Positions 6,150 through 6,739 of a stretch of 6,739 nucleotides of DNA are shown piece by piece. Under the pieces are notes generated by a model that saw nothing but the letters and a program-made list of their open reading frames with translations, was not told the origin of the DNA and did not search any database. The DNA is from JBEKEX01 sp050013615 (GTDB lineage Bacteria; Chloroflexota; Anaerolineae; Anaerolineales; Anaerolineaceae). Both the position numbers and the translations under genes were made by a program. How positions within the stretch are numbered: the first letter of the stretch is position 1; each line of letters begins with the position of its first letter. Where the stretch lies: the NCBI GenBank assembly GCA_050013615.1, contig JBEKEX010000212.1, positions 1-6,739 on the forward strand, written 5' to 3'.

Positions 6150-6739
6150 ATGCCTGTAACGGGTGAATCAATACGATTGTCGAGATTGTTTTCGGAAGGT
6201 AAGAATGCTGTCATTGTGGCTGTGGACCATGGATTGTATTTTGGCCCATTGGCTGGAATGATCGATCTGCCTTCAGTCATTAATAAAGTTGCCGGCGCAG
6301 ACGGGGTCCTGATGGCCCCCGGCATGCCGGCTCATTGCCAGGAAGTCTTTTCGAAACGCGGCGCGCCGGCGCTGATCGTCCGGTTGAATTGGGGTTCAAA
6401 CTATGCAGCCATGTGGCACTACGAACATTCCTTCAGCGTCCCCATGGTCACCGTGGCAGACGCCGTAGCCCAAGGAGCTGACCTGGTCATCGGCAGCCTG
6501 AGCTTGAAGAATCCAGATGAGGCCGAAGATGCTCAAAACGTGGAGGTCTTCTCCAATTGTGTAGCGCAGAAACGCGAATTGGGCATCCCGCTGATCGGCG
6601 AAGTTTACCCCACAGCAGGCGATGATCGTGAACCGGAAGAATTGCAGGATGAGATCTTCGTTGGCTGCCGTATCATTGCTGAATTGGGCGCAGACCTGGT
6701 CAAAACCTTCTATACAGGCAAGCGTTTCAATGAGATCAT
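6150..6739 (+). CDS. Class I aldolase, FbaB/LsrF-like (DeoC/FbaB superfamily), truncated at the window edge
   Basis: The first 196 codons are visible; the C-terminal part is beyond the edge. AAGGAG at 6138-6143 lies six bases before the ATG. Family features are VAVDHGLYFGP at 23-33, matching the DHGxxxGP start of archaeal-type class I fructose-bisphosphate aldolases, ADGVLMAPG at 50-58, and LGADLVKTFYTG at 179-190. In known members (Thermoproteus tenax FBP aldolase, E. coli LsrF) the lysine of the corresponding GADxxKxxYTG motif forms the Schiff base, so Lys185 is the likely catalytic residue. The enzyme is a cytoplasmic TIM barrel that cleaves or transfers on ketose-phosphate-type substrates. 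Its place after the transporter suggests breakdown of the imported compound; whether it acts on fructose bisphosphate or a more specific sugar phosphate is undetermined. Confidence 0.83.
   Translation, partial: MPVTGESIRLSRLFSEGKNAVIVAVDHGLYFGPLAGMIDLPSVINKVAGADGVLMAPGMPAHCQEVFSKRGAPALIVRLNWGSNYAAMWHYEHSFSVPMVTVADAVAQGADLVIGSLSLKNPDEAEDAQNVEVFSNCVAQKRELGIPLIGEVYPTAGDDREPEELQDEIFVGCRIIAELGADLVKTFYTGKRFNEI

Overview
This window looks like bacterial accessory sequence, most likely from the Chloroflexota (Anaerolineae-like). That guess rests mainly on the binding-protein lipoprotein at 4841-5965, which has a Thr/Ala/Pro-rich linker straight after the lipobox cysteine, together with moderate GC content and AAGGAG-type ribosome binding sites. 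The assignment is an inference from style; no rRNA or marker gene is present.

Layout: at the left edge (198 down to 1, minus strand) is the N-terminal part of a GHMP-family sugar kinase (galactokinase / L-arabinokinase-like). A 174-bp divergent regulatory region (199-372) separates it from a plus-strand cluster. Each direction has a near-consensus sigma-70-type promoter, and three AAACGAA repeats lie between and over the two -35 boxes. The cluster then reads: permease 1 (373-1239), permease 2 (1271-2116), ABC ATPase with TOBE domain (2130-3191), a six-hairpin-glycosidase-like protein split by a frameshift (3191-4138 and 4131-4643), a 197-bp leader, a substrate-binding lipoprotein (4841-5965), a large stem-loop (5978-6035), and a class I (FbaB/LsrF-like) aldolase that runs off the right edge (6150-6739).

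How the genes may work together: the two permeases, ATPase and lipoprotein form a complete importer of the type usually auto-annotated as Fe3+, putrescine/spermidine or thiamine transport. The neighbours are a sugar kinase, a cytoplasmic glycosidase-like protein and an aldolase, which points instead to uptake and breakdown of a carbohydrate or sugar phosphate. A plausible route is import, cytoplasmic glycoside cleavage, phosphorylation and aldol cleavage, under a shared local regulator acting at the divergent region. The substrate cannot be read from the sequence.

The most notable anomalies are the frameshift near 4112-4136, which splits an otherwise intact family protein, the position of the binding-protein gene at the end of the transporter genes with its own leader, and the unusually strong hairpin before the aldolase. 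I found no mobile element, CRISPR array, tRNA or rRNA.
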